From Flammeovirgaceae bacterium (GTDB lineage Bacteria > Bacteroidota > Bacteroidia > Cytophagales > Cyclobacteriaceae): a stretch of 51,818 nt of DNA. The position numbers were made by a program, and so were the translations under genes. The notes below the pieces were generated by a model. It was not told the DNA's origin and ran no database searches. It was given only the letters and a program-made list of their open reading frames with translations. Below, one piece after another: positions 17,401-25,521 of the stretch (position 1 is the stretch's first letter; each line of letters begins with the position of its first letter). Location of the stretch: NCBI GenBank assembly GCA_023251155.1, contig JAHEZH010000020.1, positions 1 to 51,818 on the forward strand. Reading direction: 5' to 3'.

Positions 17401-20400
17401 GAAAGACCAATGTTGTTTTTTACCGATACGCGGGATACACTACCCCCGATAGACCATGAGGAAGAGATGGTATTGTTGTTGGCCCGGATCACAAACTGTT
17501 GCCCGTTTAGGCTAAAACTAGTTGGTGCAGTGCCTGTGCCACCATTAATATCCGTTGTCCACGAACTCAATGACGTCAGATCCGCCCCGTTCTTGGAATA
17601 AAAAGTAGCTGGCCCCGGAGTAACGATGGGTGCGCCAGTGGATGCTGCGGATTCATTTCCATTTAAATCATACGCCTTTACCGTAAAGGTATAGGAAGTA
17701 CTTAAAGATAATGCGGTGGTGAAATACGTAGTTACATTAGAGGTACCTAGTAGGTCTCCATTGGCATAAATCTTATACCCTGCTACCTGCACATTATCGG
17801 TAGAGGCAGTCCACTGCAAGCCTGCATTGGTATAAGTGTTGGTTACCACTGTCAGGTTGGTAGGTACCGTCGGTGCCTCACTATCGGGATCGGTAGTCGC
17901 ATTTACCGGATCAGTAAAGGCTGACAATCCACCCGCTGCATTGATTGCTCTTATCTTGTAGAAATGCTGTGTTGCCGGTGTCAGTGAAGTGTCAGTAAAA
18001 GTTCTGAGGTCATCCGTAGTGATGGTAGCAACAATAGTATAGTTCACATTGTCCGTAGAACGATAGATCTCAAAATCATCGGTTGTAGAAACGTGGCTCC
18101 AGGTAAGTTGTATTGAAGACATGCCCATACTGCTGGCAACAAGGTTAGAAGGCACAAGTGGTGTAGTGATGGCCGGTGTTGAACCTGAGGAGAAAAAACT
18201 ATCCGGAACGGGTGTCCAGGCCCCACTGCCTAATTTATATTCTAAGGTGAGGCATTCATCATCCACCAGATCATAGTAGATAATAGAAATAGGATAAAAA
18301 ACATCAGTAGCAAGGGTATAATTAGTACTTGTTGCTTGCTGACAGGTATTTACTCCTGAAGAATTGGTGACCTGAGTAATTCGATTGGTGCTCGCCCAAT
18401 TCGCTCCACTATTAATAGACAGCATTGTCCCGGTAGGAGTAGAAGCGAACATATTACCCCCACTTATAGAAAGGAAATTCACGTTCGTATTAGCTAACCC
18501 TATCGGCCGGGCTGTCCAGGAATTTTGTACGGTATAGGAAAACATATAAGCTCCGCTCGATGTACCTACAAAAAGGTTATTAGCTCCGTTACTTACTTGT
18601 GCAATAGATAATATAGAGGTATTGGTTAACCCCGTATTAATCGTACTCCAGTTTACTGTTGAACCAGATATAGCACTTATAAACAGTCCGCCTGCCGTAC
18701 CCGCAAAGACGCTACTACCTTGAATATTCACACATCTTACATCGGTATTTGTTAAGCCAGTATTTTTCACACTCCAACTTCCGCCACTCACAGATAAAAA
18801 CATGCCTCCTGCTGTAGCCGCGTAAATATTAGTACCGTTATTAGCAATATACCTTACGTTGGTGTTTGTTAAACCTGAATTCATGGCCGTCCAGGTGTCT
18901 CCATTATTAGTAGTTACAAATACACCTCCAGCGGTAGATGCATAAATGGTCGAACCGTTAACATTAAGATGTCTCACATCCAGATTAGTCAAATTGGTGT
19001 TTTTTTCTGTCCAGGTTACCCCTGCATCTGTCGAACGAAATACCCCCCCCGCTGTAGCAGCCAGAAAAGTAGTGCTAGTAACATTCAACATAAAACGAAC
19101 ATCTGTATTGGTCAGCCCATTACTGGATGAGGTCCATGCATTCCAGACACCCGTTGTCGTGTTAAAGGTCGCTTTAAATACACCCCCATTGGTAGCCGCA
19201 AAAGCAGTATTACTTATATTAGGATTAATATATCTGACCGTTGTATTGGTCAATCCAGTATTCATGGCCGACCAGTACGAATAGACACCTGGATAAGCCA
19301 GAGCAGTTGAAGTATTGCGGTATGGAAAGTTTGTTCCCAGGTAAAGAGCCGCAGCATCATTAGCACTGATACGGAACGAATACTGTCCACCAGTTGGCAC
19401 CTTAAGATAACCATTGAATTTAAAGTTGAAATAATTATCCTGAACACGCGGGGCTATGGTCACATTATCCACATGTCCTGAATGTTCTTTATACCCCCAA
19501 TCAATTCCATACACAGAGTTTTCAGGACTATGTAGATTTCCATCACCTACGTTATCCGGTGTATGTTCATAATCCAGCCCACTAAAAACAGTAGAAGCGG
19601 TCAATTGATTACTTGGCTGCGAAAGGTTATCATTATTATCTACCGCCTTTACGGTAAAAATATAATTGGTATTAAATGCAAGATCGGTAATCGTGTAGGT
19701 AGTATCTGCACTACCCGTGTCGATGGTGTTACCTCCGTAATAAATCAGGTATTTCTTTATACCTGAATTATCAGTTGATGATTCCCATCCCAGTTTAATA
19801 GAAGAAATACTGTTTACTATTTTCACTAAATTCTGCGGGGCACTTGGTGGAATAGTATCATCAAAAGTCTCTGCAACCAAATTGGAGGAATTGTATGGTG
19901 ATGTGGCTGTATTATTCACGGCACGGATCTTATAGTAATACGTAGTATTAGGCACAAGTCCGGTATCATGATAAGCCACGACATCTTCTCCTACCAGTTT
20001 ATAAAAAGTATAAGGCCCCGTAGGGTCGGTAGCCCGCTGGATTTCATAGCCTGTTTCATTGTTGGCGTTATCAGTCCAGAATAACTGAATACTCCCCGAG
20101 CCGGTTACAGTGGCCTGAAGATTGGTTGGAGCCGATAGCGTTGTTGGCGTACCCAATGTGACATAGATTGAGTTTGATAACAGACTAGGACAACCACTCA
20201 ATTGCTTTACTTTCAAAGTCTGTGTAAGCGTAGTTGGATTCACGATATTCCACTGATTGAACGTGAGCTCCCGGTAACTGTTTTCTCCTGATTGTAAGGA
20301 ACCGTTTTCGTACCAGTCCTTATCCAGATCGGCATCAGTGGGACCTTCAATTCGAATAGTATAGGAAGGAAGACTTGGAGAGTTAATGGCATTGATATCG

Positions 20401-21701
20401 GGTAAGTGAGGACTCGATGTAGTGGTAATCGTAGGAGTAATGGCGGCCGTCTCGCTTACTATTACAGGTTTTGACCATTGATTCCATTGCTCTTCAGTGG
20501 GTGTAGCCGAAATACGACTGAATCGTGCGCGATATGATCCTGCCGTTACAGCAGTGTAGGTATTACTTGTTGCTCCTGATATGATAACGCCATCTTTTTC
20601 CCACTGGTAGGCCAAAAAACCTGTCCCCACAGCCAATTGTGCACCTGCTCCGGTGGTAGGACATATTGTAGGATTCTGATAAAGAACAGTAATATCCGAT
20701 TTATTGTGTGTGAGCATCCAGGAAAAGAAATCCGGTTCGGCATATGCAGTACCCCATACACCATGACCAATATTAGGATATACCGTATAGCGTACATCAG
20801 CACCAGCCGTTCTCAACTTGCTCACCATTTGTCCGGTCATGTTAGGTGAAGGAGACGTATCCAGCCCTCCCTGAAACATCCATAATGGAATAGGCACAGC
20901 TTTGTTTACCTGCGAATTAAAAATATCGTCACCTGCAGCTACTGTAGCTGACATTGGCAAGGCAGCAGCAAAAAGTTCAGGATTCGACTTTACCATGTAC
21001 CAAACCGCCTGTCCCCCGTTTGACAATCCATGTATGTAAACCCGATTGGGGTCTACATTATACGTTTCAATCACTTTTTTCAGAATAGTTATTGCTGCTG
21101 TGGTTTGACTTCCATCATACCATTGGCCTACAGCCTGCTGTGGAATAAGAACAAAGCCTGGAAATGATTTGGTTGGCAAAGTGGGGTCTTCTGCTTTTTT
21201 TCCATTAGTAGCATATACGGCATTAAGGTGGGCCTGCCCCCCATGAATCAGATTCTTGTCATTATTGAGATACTCGTTGCTGGCCAGCTTTGCGGCTGTG
21301 GTAGATCCCGCGCCCTGGCCACTTTCACCTAATCCGTGCATGAAAATGATGAGAGGATACTTGTATGCCTCAGCCTGGTTGTATCCGACCGGAAATAAAA
21401 GTCGATAATTCATGACAAATCCATCGGTTACAGGTTGTCCTGTGCTCCATCGTGCACATAGCCAGCTTTCTGTATAACCGGGTTTAGTGATATCACCATT
21501 ATAATATTGGCTATTCCACCCAGAAGTATAATCATAAAACGTCCATGTTTTATTAGCTGGAGCGGTGTCCCCATTATTAAGCCCATCGGTAGTCCGATTA
21601 CTGAAGGTACCCGGTTCCAGAGTGATTACAGATTGAGCATTTGTATTCCAGGCCAGCAGGCAGAATACGACTAAGAGAGCGTACGGTTTTAGGGAATTCA
21701 T
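14448..21701 (-). CDS. Giant secreted multidomain esterase-like protein with type A T9SS sorting domain
   Basis: A 2417-aa protein. In order: signal peptide (1-22); alpha/beta-hydrolase of the PHB-depolymerase/feruloyl-esterase type (about 50-335) with triad Ser227 (G-L-S-N-G-G), Asp281 and His313; Ig-like region; two fibronectin III domains (about 520-700); a PA14-like domain split into about 708-791 and 1125-1160 by seven propeller-like repeats (about 809-1106); two more FN3 domains (about 1180-1355); a long beta-rich, repetitive region; Ig-like modules; and a type A T9SS domain (about 2330-2417, beginning at I-S-I-Y-P-N-P-T). It should cross the outer membrane by T9SS and be held on or released from the surface, acting on ester-linked plant or microbial polymers. 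The substrate is not evident. Confidence 0.85.
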   Translation of the reverse strand: MNSLKPYALLVVFCLLAWNTNAQSVITLEPGTFSNRTTDGLNNGDTAPANKTWTFYDYTSGWNSQYYNGDITKPGYTESWLCARWSTGQPVTDGFVMNYRLLFPVGYNQAEAYKYPLIIFMHGLGESGQGAGSTTAAKLASNEYLNNDKNLIHGGQAHLNAVYATNGKKAEDPTLPTKSFPGFVLIPQQAVGQWYDGSQTTAAITILKKVIETYNVDPNRVYIHGLSNGGQAVWYMVKSNPELFAAALPMSATVAAGDDIFNSQVNKAVPIPLWMFQGGLDTSPSPNMTGQMVSKLRTAGADVRYTVYPNIGHGVWGTAYAEPDFFSWMLTHNKSDITVLYQNPTICPTTGAGAQLAVGTGFLAYQWEKDGVIISGATSNTYTAVTAGSYRARFSRISATPTEEQWNQWSKPVIVSETAAITPTITTTSSPHLPDINAINSPSLPSYTIRIEGPTDADLDKDWYENGSLQSGENSYRELTFNQWNIVNPTTLTQTLKVKQLSGCPSLLSNSIYVTLGTPTTLSAPTNLQATVTGSGSIQLFWTDNANNETGYEIQRATDPTGPYTFYKLVGEDVVAYHDTGLVPNTTYYYKIRAVNNTATSPYNSSNLVAETFDDTIPPSAPQNLVKIVNSISSIKLGWESSTDNSGIKKYLIYYGGNTIDTGSADTTYTITDLAFNTNYIFTVKAVDNNDNLSQPSNQLTASTVFSGLDYEHTPDNVGDGNLHSPENSVYGIDWGYKEHSGHVDNVTIAPRVQDNYFNFKFNGYLKVPTGGQYSFRISANDAAALYLGTNFPYRNTSTALAYPGVYSYWSAMNTGLTNTTVRYINPNISNTAFAATNGGVFKATFNTTTGVWNAWTSSSNGLTNTDVRFMLNVTSTTFLAATAGGVFRSTDAGVTWTEKNTNLTNLDVRHLNVNGSTIYASTAGGVFVTTNNGDTWTAMNSGLTNTNVRYIANNGTNIYAATAGGMFLSVSGGSWSVKNTGLTNTDVRCVNIQGSSVFAGTAGGLFISAISGSTVNWSTINTGLTNTSILSIAQVSNGANNLFVGTSSGAYMFSYTVQNSWTARPIGLANTNVNFLSISGGNMFASTPTGTMLSINSGANWASTNRITQVTNSSGVNTCQQATSTNYTLATDVFYPISIIYYDLVDDECLTLEYKLGSGAWTPVPDSFFSSGSTPAITTPLVPSNLVASSMGMSSIQLTWSHVSTTDDFEIYRSTDNVNYTIVATITTDDLRTFTDTSLTPATQHFYKIRAINAAGGLSAFTDPVNATTDPDSEAPTVPTNLTVVTNTYTNAGLQWTASTDNVQVAGYKIYANGDLLGTSNVTTYFTTALSLSTSYTFTVKAYDLNGNESAASTGAPIVTPGPATFYSKNGADLTSLSSWTTDINGGTGTAPTSFSLNGQQFVIRANNNTISSSWSIGGSVSRVSVKNNIGLSLTNSITGKINLGDNATLTVNANVTPDLDVLSATSKVIYNTNYTSVAAAKYGNLELRGSGIKTIAQGILEVAGDFTVGNNVELKGAAGNGTVIEVKGNIITGTTTPTVPADNLVGLQFSDGESHNFTIYSDQNFYKITAGTNSSITIDNQSGAARTIKIGSLNSGGGIELGAGSYFSIGSNDLIVTGASSINPSNTTGQLSVQNGNIQLLSTSSLPSNLYFFEGENKVKNLTLQSTGGGGLTTIRQPLEIYDGLTINSGVLEASGNVIIKSSATASASIRQIVSGAITGNVVVERYMAPSGRIYRYLSSPVEGFRVDSLQKYIPVTGAFAGSSTGAGLGSNPSMYTYTEPNYVAFPVSDNTEQFQKGKGYSVYVRDTALPTLISSGVPYQGTVSFTSLLTPGTGSSTDGWNLLGNPYASDIVWNSASWTSSGISNVIAISDNTSGVLQYHYWDRSGSGSGGLQGGKIPAGQAFWVQTLNASPSLSVNESAKTTDAATLNTQFYRTSAARTGAVSSFSFELDNGVHKDVAYLKFTDDGVDNYSKLNDGVKRANSFFNISTSSLDNVALAMNDLSKEFCEKTIPVNLQNTAAGTYTLRFNGIDDFNLGIVTLEDRYLSTTQVISSQNKEFTINVDGQAASTQNRFFLKLTHADVITNKSVVADKNNFCASENMVTLTIQNSQPEVVYEAFLTSSVSEKVTGTGEAIQLQVPVSALANNTNVISVKAAYPGCTASTMARTATVNKTASPEITGDTEYYGCVDSSMDIKVSSASAVSYQWTNQLTDQVLADTDNSITLSSVLPSNYYKVVAIDNKGCESAAKYILVRADSLTTPVVTAVGEVLKTSSKTNIQWLLNGEVIDGATGVEFTPQVSGSYSVRTDNNYCTKESVPLEYIVTGIGEAGNEEFSISIYPNPTSSGNIHVSGKSKSSTPVQLQLFDLTGKNQVTKVMSYTDFVKGVTVEEELSAGMYIVKVLQDNKTLHQKLVVH
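18385..19275 (-). repeat. Seven tandem BNR/propeller-like protein repeats
   Basis: Within the 2417-aa protein, seven units of about 39-45 residues share the core G-L-T-N-T-x-V-R, then A-A-T-A-G-G-V-F, then a G-x-x-W end (best in units 2-5, weaker in 1, 6 and 7). This resembles the Asp-box/sortilin-type units of seven-bladed propellers, and the count of seven fits one complete ring. The repeat lies between the two parts of a PA14-like domain. Confidence 0.7.
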
Positions 21702-21966
21702 CTTTCAGGTGAAACTTTGAAGAGATCGTCGGGATACATACCTGGGGGGTAAATACTGTAACCTGTGTAAAGATACGTTTCAATAATAAATTTTGGATTG
21801 CCTGGTCACAGGAATAATTTTATTAAAATAAGGTGCCATAATTCTTCCTCTTCAATCGTTTGTAGTGCAAGAGATAACTACTCTGCACACCTATCGCCTT
21901 CAAGATGTTGCTTTGGCCGTTGCCGCTGCTACAAACCTCAGCGAATACCACTATTTTAGCACATCG
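21702..21966. other. Divergent intergenic region, no element recognised
   Basis: This 265-base gap separates the divergent starts of the giant secreted protein gene and the gluconate-dehydrogenase subunit gene and must hold both promoters. I saw no close match to the Bacteroidota -33/-7 pair on either strand, and no RNA gene. Confidence 0.4.
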
Positions 21967-22539
21967 ATGAAAAGACGGAAATTTTTGTTTGGGTCGCTGC
22001 TCACGGGTGGCGCTATTATGGCGTACGGTGCCTTTAAGTGGGTAAGGTGGAACAAGGAACCGGACGTGGATTTTCTTCACCACTCTCTGCCGCTACTCAC
22101 CGCCCTGGCAGACACCATCATTCCCCAAACGGGAACGCCCTCGGCCAGCGAATGCGGAGTTCCGCAGGTAATCGTGCAGTTACTTACCGAATGTACCGAT
22201 CTGCGCACACAGAACAAGTTCATACAGGGACTGAAAGAGGTGGAAACGCTGGCGACCGCTACATTTGGAAAACCGTTTGCTGTCTGTAACGGAGACCAGC
22301 GCCTGTCCTTGCTGAATGAACTGGATGAAAACGATAAAATCATGGAAGGAAGAACAGGACGGGTACAGGCTTTTTTTACTGGTAAACCCTTTACCATCAC
22401 CTTAAGGGAATATTGTATCATTGGCTACTTCACTTCTGAAGGTGGAGCTACACAGGCACTTCGCTATGCCCACGTGCCAGGTGCCTATACTGCCTGCCAG
22501 CCCTATGCTTCGGGCGAAAAAGCATGGGCAACCCGATAA
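21967..22539 (+). CDS. Gluconate 2-dehydrogenase subunit 3-like protein with twin-arginine-type signal
   Basis: A 190-aa protein with an N-terminal K-R-R-K-F-L-F-G-S-L signal resembling a Tat leader. The rest matches the small-subunit family of membrane-bound gluconate 2-dehydrogenases: L-A-D-T-I-I-P-Q-T-G-T-P-S-A followed by G-V-P-Q-V-I, and a C-terminal G-Y-F-T-S-E-G-G segment. This subunit helps export and support a flavin-dependent large subunit; the GMC oxidoreductase at 23804 is the obvious partner. The start at 21967 was chosen because the longer open frame from 21865 would bury the signal. A glycosyltransferase gene separates the two subunits, which is unusual. Confidence 0.82.
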   Translation: MKRRKFLFGSLLTGGAIMAYGAFKWVRWNKEPDVDFLHHSLPLLTALADTIIPQTGTPSASECGVPQVIVQLLTECTDLRTQNKFIQGLKEVETLATATFGKPFAVCNGDQRLSLLNELDENDKIMEGRTGRVQAFFTGKPFTITLREYCIIGYFTSEGGATQALRYAHVPGAYTACQPYASGEKAWATR

Positions 22540-22592
22540 ACCTAACATCCCTTTCATTAAATCAACTTGAACCTGTTTAATTTTATGTAACC

Positions 22593-23789
22593 ATGATAGA
22601 GAATCGTGATTTTATCATTGTAGGACTTCAGCCGTGGGATATTGCCATCGGTAGTAATTGCAAGAACATTGCCACCGAGCTAAGCAAAAAAAACCGTGTG
22701 CTGTACGTTAACACTCCGCTCGATCGGATCACCAGTATCCGTGATAAGCACCTGCCAGAAGTACAAAAAAGGAAAGCGGTAATTGCTGGTAAAGAGAACG
22801 GTCTGATCAAAGTAAGCGACAATCTTTGGACGCTCTATCCCTCTTTCATTACCGAAAGCATCAACAAGCTGCCAGCCGGCTGGCTTTACAACCTGCTCAA
22901 CAAACGAAACAATAAACGCTTTGCACGCGAGATAAAAAAAATACTCGGTCAGCTTGGTTTTAAAAACGTGATTCTATTCAACGACAGCCTGATGTTTCAG
23001 GGCTTTTACCTGAAAGAATTACTTGATCCTGCACTGGCCATTTACTACATCCGCGATAACCTGGTCACACAGCCCTATTTTAAAAAACATGGTGAAGCAA
23101 TGGAGCCTGCCCTGGCAGCCAAATACGATGTGGTCGTTTCCAATTCTGACTACCTGGCACAATGCCTGCGCCCGTCCAATAGCAAATCATTTATGATCGG
23201 CCAAGGTTGTGATTTCACTTTGTTTGATTTTGCTAGGGTACTTCCGGGCAAGCCCGATGATCTTAAGGATATCCCCTCTCCTGTTATTGGCTATGTGGGA
23301 TTTTTAACGGGTATGCGGCTGGATATCAAACTGCTCGAATACCTGGCCACAAACCGTAAAAAATATAGCTTTGTACTGGTAGGCCCGGAAGACGAAGAAT
23401 TCAAAGCATCGGCTTTGCATCACTATCCCAACATCTATTTTCTGGGTGCCAAAAGTGAAGGTGAACTGGTACAGTATGTCAATGCGTTTGATGTGTGTAT
23501 CAACCCGCAGCTCAACAATGGCATGACGATAGGTAACTACCCACGCAAGATTGATGAATACCTGGCGATGGGCAAACCTACGGTGGCCACAAAAAATGAA
23601 ACCATGGCGTTTTTCAAAGAGCATGTTTACCTGAGTGAGGGGTATCAACATTACGCAACCCATCTGGATGAGGCACTACAAACTGATACCGAACAGAAAA
23701 AACAGGCTCGCATTGCCTTTGCCCGCGGGCATACCTGGGCTAATAGTGTAAGTAAATTGTACGAGGTAATTGAAAAGGAAAACAAATAG
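22593..23789 (+). CDS. GT4-like glycosyltransferase, TuaH-type
   Basis: A 398-aa cytoplasmic glycosyltransferase with GT-B architecture. The N-terminal domain begins I-I-V-G-L-Q-P-W-D, and the C-terminal domain carries V-I-G-Y-V-G-F-L and P-R-K-I-D-E-Y-L-A-M-G-K-P, the donor-binding region typical of TuaH-like and WsaF-like enzymes. The acceptor and sugar are unknown. It lies 53 bases after the gluconate-dehydrogenase subunit and 14 bases before the GMC oxidoreductase on the same strand, so cotranscription is likely. There is no obvious functional link with the flavoenzyme. Confidence 0.8.
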   Translation: MIENRDFIIVGLQPWDIAIGSNCKNIATELSKKNRVLYVNTPLDRITSIRDKHLPEVQKRKAVIAGKENGLIKVSDNLWTLYPSFITESINKLPAGWLYNLLNKRNNKRFAREIKKILGQLGFKNVILFNDSLMFQGFYLKELLDPALAIYYIRDNLVTQPYFKKHGEAMEPALAAKYDVVVSNSDYLAQCLRPSNSKSFMIGQGCDFTLFDFARVLPGKPDDLKDIPSPVIGYVGFLTGMRLDIKLLEYLATNRKKYSFVLVGPEDEEFKASALHHYPNIYFLGAKSEGELVQYVNAFDVCINPQLNNGMTIGNYPRKIDEYLAMGKPTVATKNETMAFFKEHVYLSEGYQHYATHLDEALQTDTEQKKQARIAFARGHTWANSVSKLYEVIEKENK

Positions 23790-23803
23790 CTTAGTTCTTT
23801 TTT

Positions 23804-25504
23804 ATGCATCTCAATATCAAGTCTAAAGAACAACATACCTACGATGCCATCGTGATTGGCTCGGGCATCAGCGGTGGATGGGCCGCAAAAGAGCTCGCAG
23901 AAAAAGGATTGAAAACCCTTGTACTGGAGCGTGGCCGCAATGTAGAGCATGTGAAAGACTACAACACCGCCTTTCTTCATCCATGGCAATTTAAAAACCG
24001 CTTGCTCAATAGTGAAAAAGACAAGGAGGATGATCCGATACAAAGCCTCAGCTATGATGAAGGCAGCAAACATTTTTTTGTCAGGGACAAGGATCATCCT
24101 TACCTGCAGGACAAACCCTTTCACTGGATAAGGGGCTATCAGGTGGGAGGCCGGTCCTTAACATGGGGCAGAGCATGCTATCGGTGGAGTGATCTTGATT
24201 TTGAAGCCAATGCAAAAGAAGGAATTGCCGTAGACTGGCCTATACGCTATAAAGACATCGCCCCCTGGTATTCTTATGTCGAAAAATTTATTGGGCTAAG
24301 CGGACAAAACGAAAATCTACCTCATCTTCCTGATGGGGAATTTATTCCGGCTATTCCAATGAATTGCCTGGAGGAGCATTTGTCTCAATCTGTTTCGAAA
24401 TATTTCCCCGAACGATTGGTAACACCTGCACGAGTGGCCAATCTAACACAAGCTGTAAATGGAAGAGGCCCTTGCCAATACAGAAATCTTTGCAATCGGG
24501 GTTGTCCTTTTGGTGCCTACTTCAGCAGCAATTCTTCTACCCTACCTGCGGCAATGGCTACGGGTAATCTCACTGTGCGTCCATTTTCCATCGCAAGTGA
24601 AGTGCTCTTCGATAAAGAAACAGCACGGGCCACCGGAGTGCGTGTGATTGATACCAACACGAGGGAAATCATCGAATTTTACAGTAAAATCATATTCATC
24701 AATGCCTCTACTATACCCACTACAGCCCTGTTACTAAACTCGGTATCGGACACCTTTCCTGATGGTTTGGGTAACAGTAGTGGCCAGATAGGGCATCATC
24801 TGATGGATCACTTCCTCACCACAGGCGCTGAAGGTATTCACGAAGGGTTTAAAGACCAGTATTATTCCGGGCGCTCACCTGGAAGTATCTACATACCTCG
24901 CTTCAGAAACATCAGCGCAGAAACCATGCATGAAGAGTTCAAAAGAGGATATGCTTTCCAGGGCGGTGCATTCCGCGAAAACTGGCTGGATAAAATGAAT
25001 CACATGACTGGATTCACTCCTCAGCTGAAAGAACAACTTACTACCCCCGGTGACTGGCGCATCTGGATTGGTGGCTGGGGAGAAACGCTTCCCTACTTTG
25101 ATAACACCGTGACATTAGCCAAAGAACAGAAGGATCAATGGGGACTACCACTGGTGAGAATAAGTATGGAGTATCATGAAAACGAAGCCAACATGAAGAA
25201 AGACATTAAGGCTACCGCATATGAAATGCTGGATAAAGCCGGATTTAAAAATATCCATGCCTTCAGCTATGATACTCCGGGTGGTGCTGCGGTACATGAA
25301 ATGGGGACAGCGCGTATGGGTCACGATCCCAAAACATCGGTATTGAATGGCTTTAATCAAATGCACGATGTTAAGAATGTATTCATTACCGATGGAAGCT
25401 GTATGACTTCCTCCGCAACCCAGAATCCGTCACTTACCTATATGGCACTAACCGCTCGTGCCTGTGATTATGCAGTTAGTGAATTGAATAAGAGAAATCT
25501 GTAA
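23804..25504 (+). CDS. GMC-family flavin oxidoreductase (gluconate/sorbitol dehydrogenase large-subunit type)
   Basis: A 566-aa GMC oxidoreductase. The FAD-binding motif is G-S-G-I-S-G-G (19-25) with an Ala-Ala helix and an E-R-G segment. The C-terminal active-site pair is His498 (V-H-E-M-G-T-A-R-M-G) and Asn541 (T-Q-N-P-S-L-T). A cysteine cluster (C-Q-Y-R-N-L-C-N-R-G-C-P-F-G-A, about residues 224-238) is seen in this dehydrogenase subgroup. It oxidises a sugar or polyol and passes electrons to the respiratory chain, helped by the subunit 3-like protein upstream. It has no signal peptide of its own and may be exported by hitch-hiking on that partner. Substrate unknown. Confidence 0.87.
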   Translation: MHLNIKSKEQHTYDAIVIGSGISGGWAAKELAEKGLKTLVLERGRNVEHVKDYNTAFLHPWQFKNRLLNSEKDKEDDPIQSLSYDEGSKHFFVRDKDHPYLQDKPFHWIRGYQVGGRSLTWGRACYRWSDLDFEANAKEGIAVDWPIRYKDIAPWYSYVEKFIGLSGQNENLPHLPDGEFIPAIPMNCLEEHLSQSVSKYFPERLVTPARVANLTQAVNGRGPCQYRNLCNRGCPFGAYFSSNSSTLPAAMATGNLTVRPFSIASEVLFDKETARATGVRVIDTNTREIIEFYSKIIFINASTIPTTALLLNSVSDTFPDGLGNSSGQIGHHLMDHFLTTGAEGIHEGFKDQYYSGRSPGSIYIPRFRNISAETMHEEFKRGYAFQGGAFRENWLDKMNHMTGFTPQLKEQLTTPGDWRIWIGGWGETLPYFDNTVTLAKEQKDQWGLPLVRISMEYHENEANMKKDIKATAYEMLDKAGFKNIHAFSYDTPGGAAVHEMGTARMGHDPKTSVLNGFNQMHDVKNVFITDGSCMTSSATQNPSLTYMALTARACDYAVSELNKRNL

Positions 25505-25521
25505 AAAGACTTCTCTTATTC
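25486..25521. terminator. Inverted repeat across convergent gene ends
   Basis: A perfect 11-bp inverted repeat (25486-25496 with 25511-25521) spans the last codons of the GMC gene and of the opposing PorP/SprF-like gene, whose stops are 11 bases apart. Position and symmetry fit a shared bidirectional terminator, although the stem is AT-rich. Confidence 0.5.
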
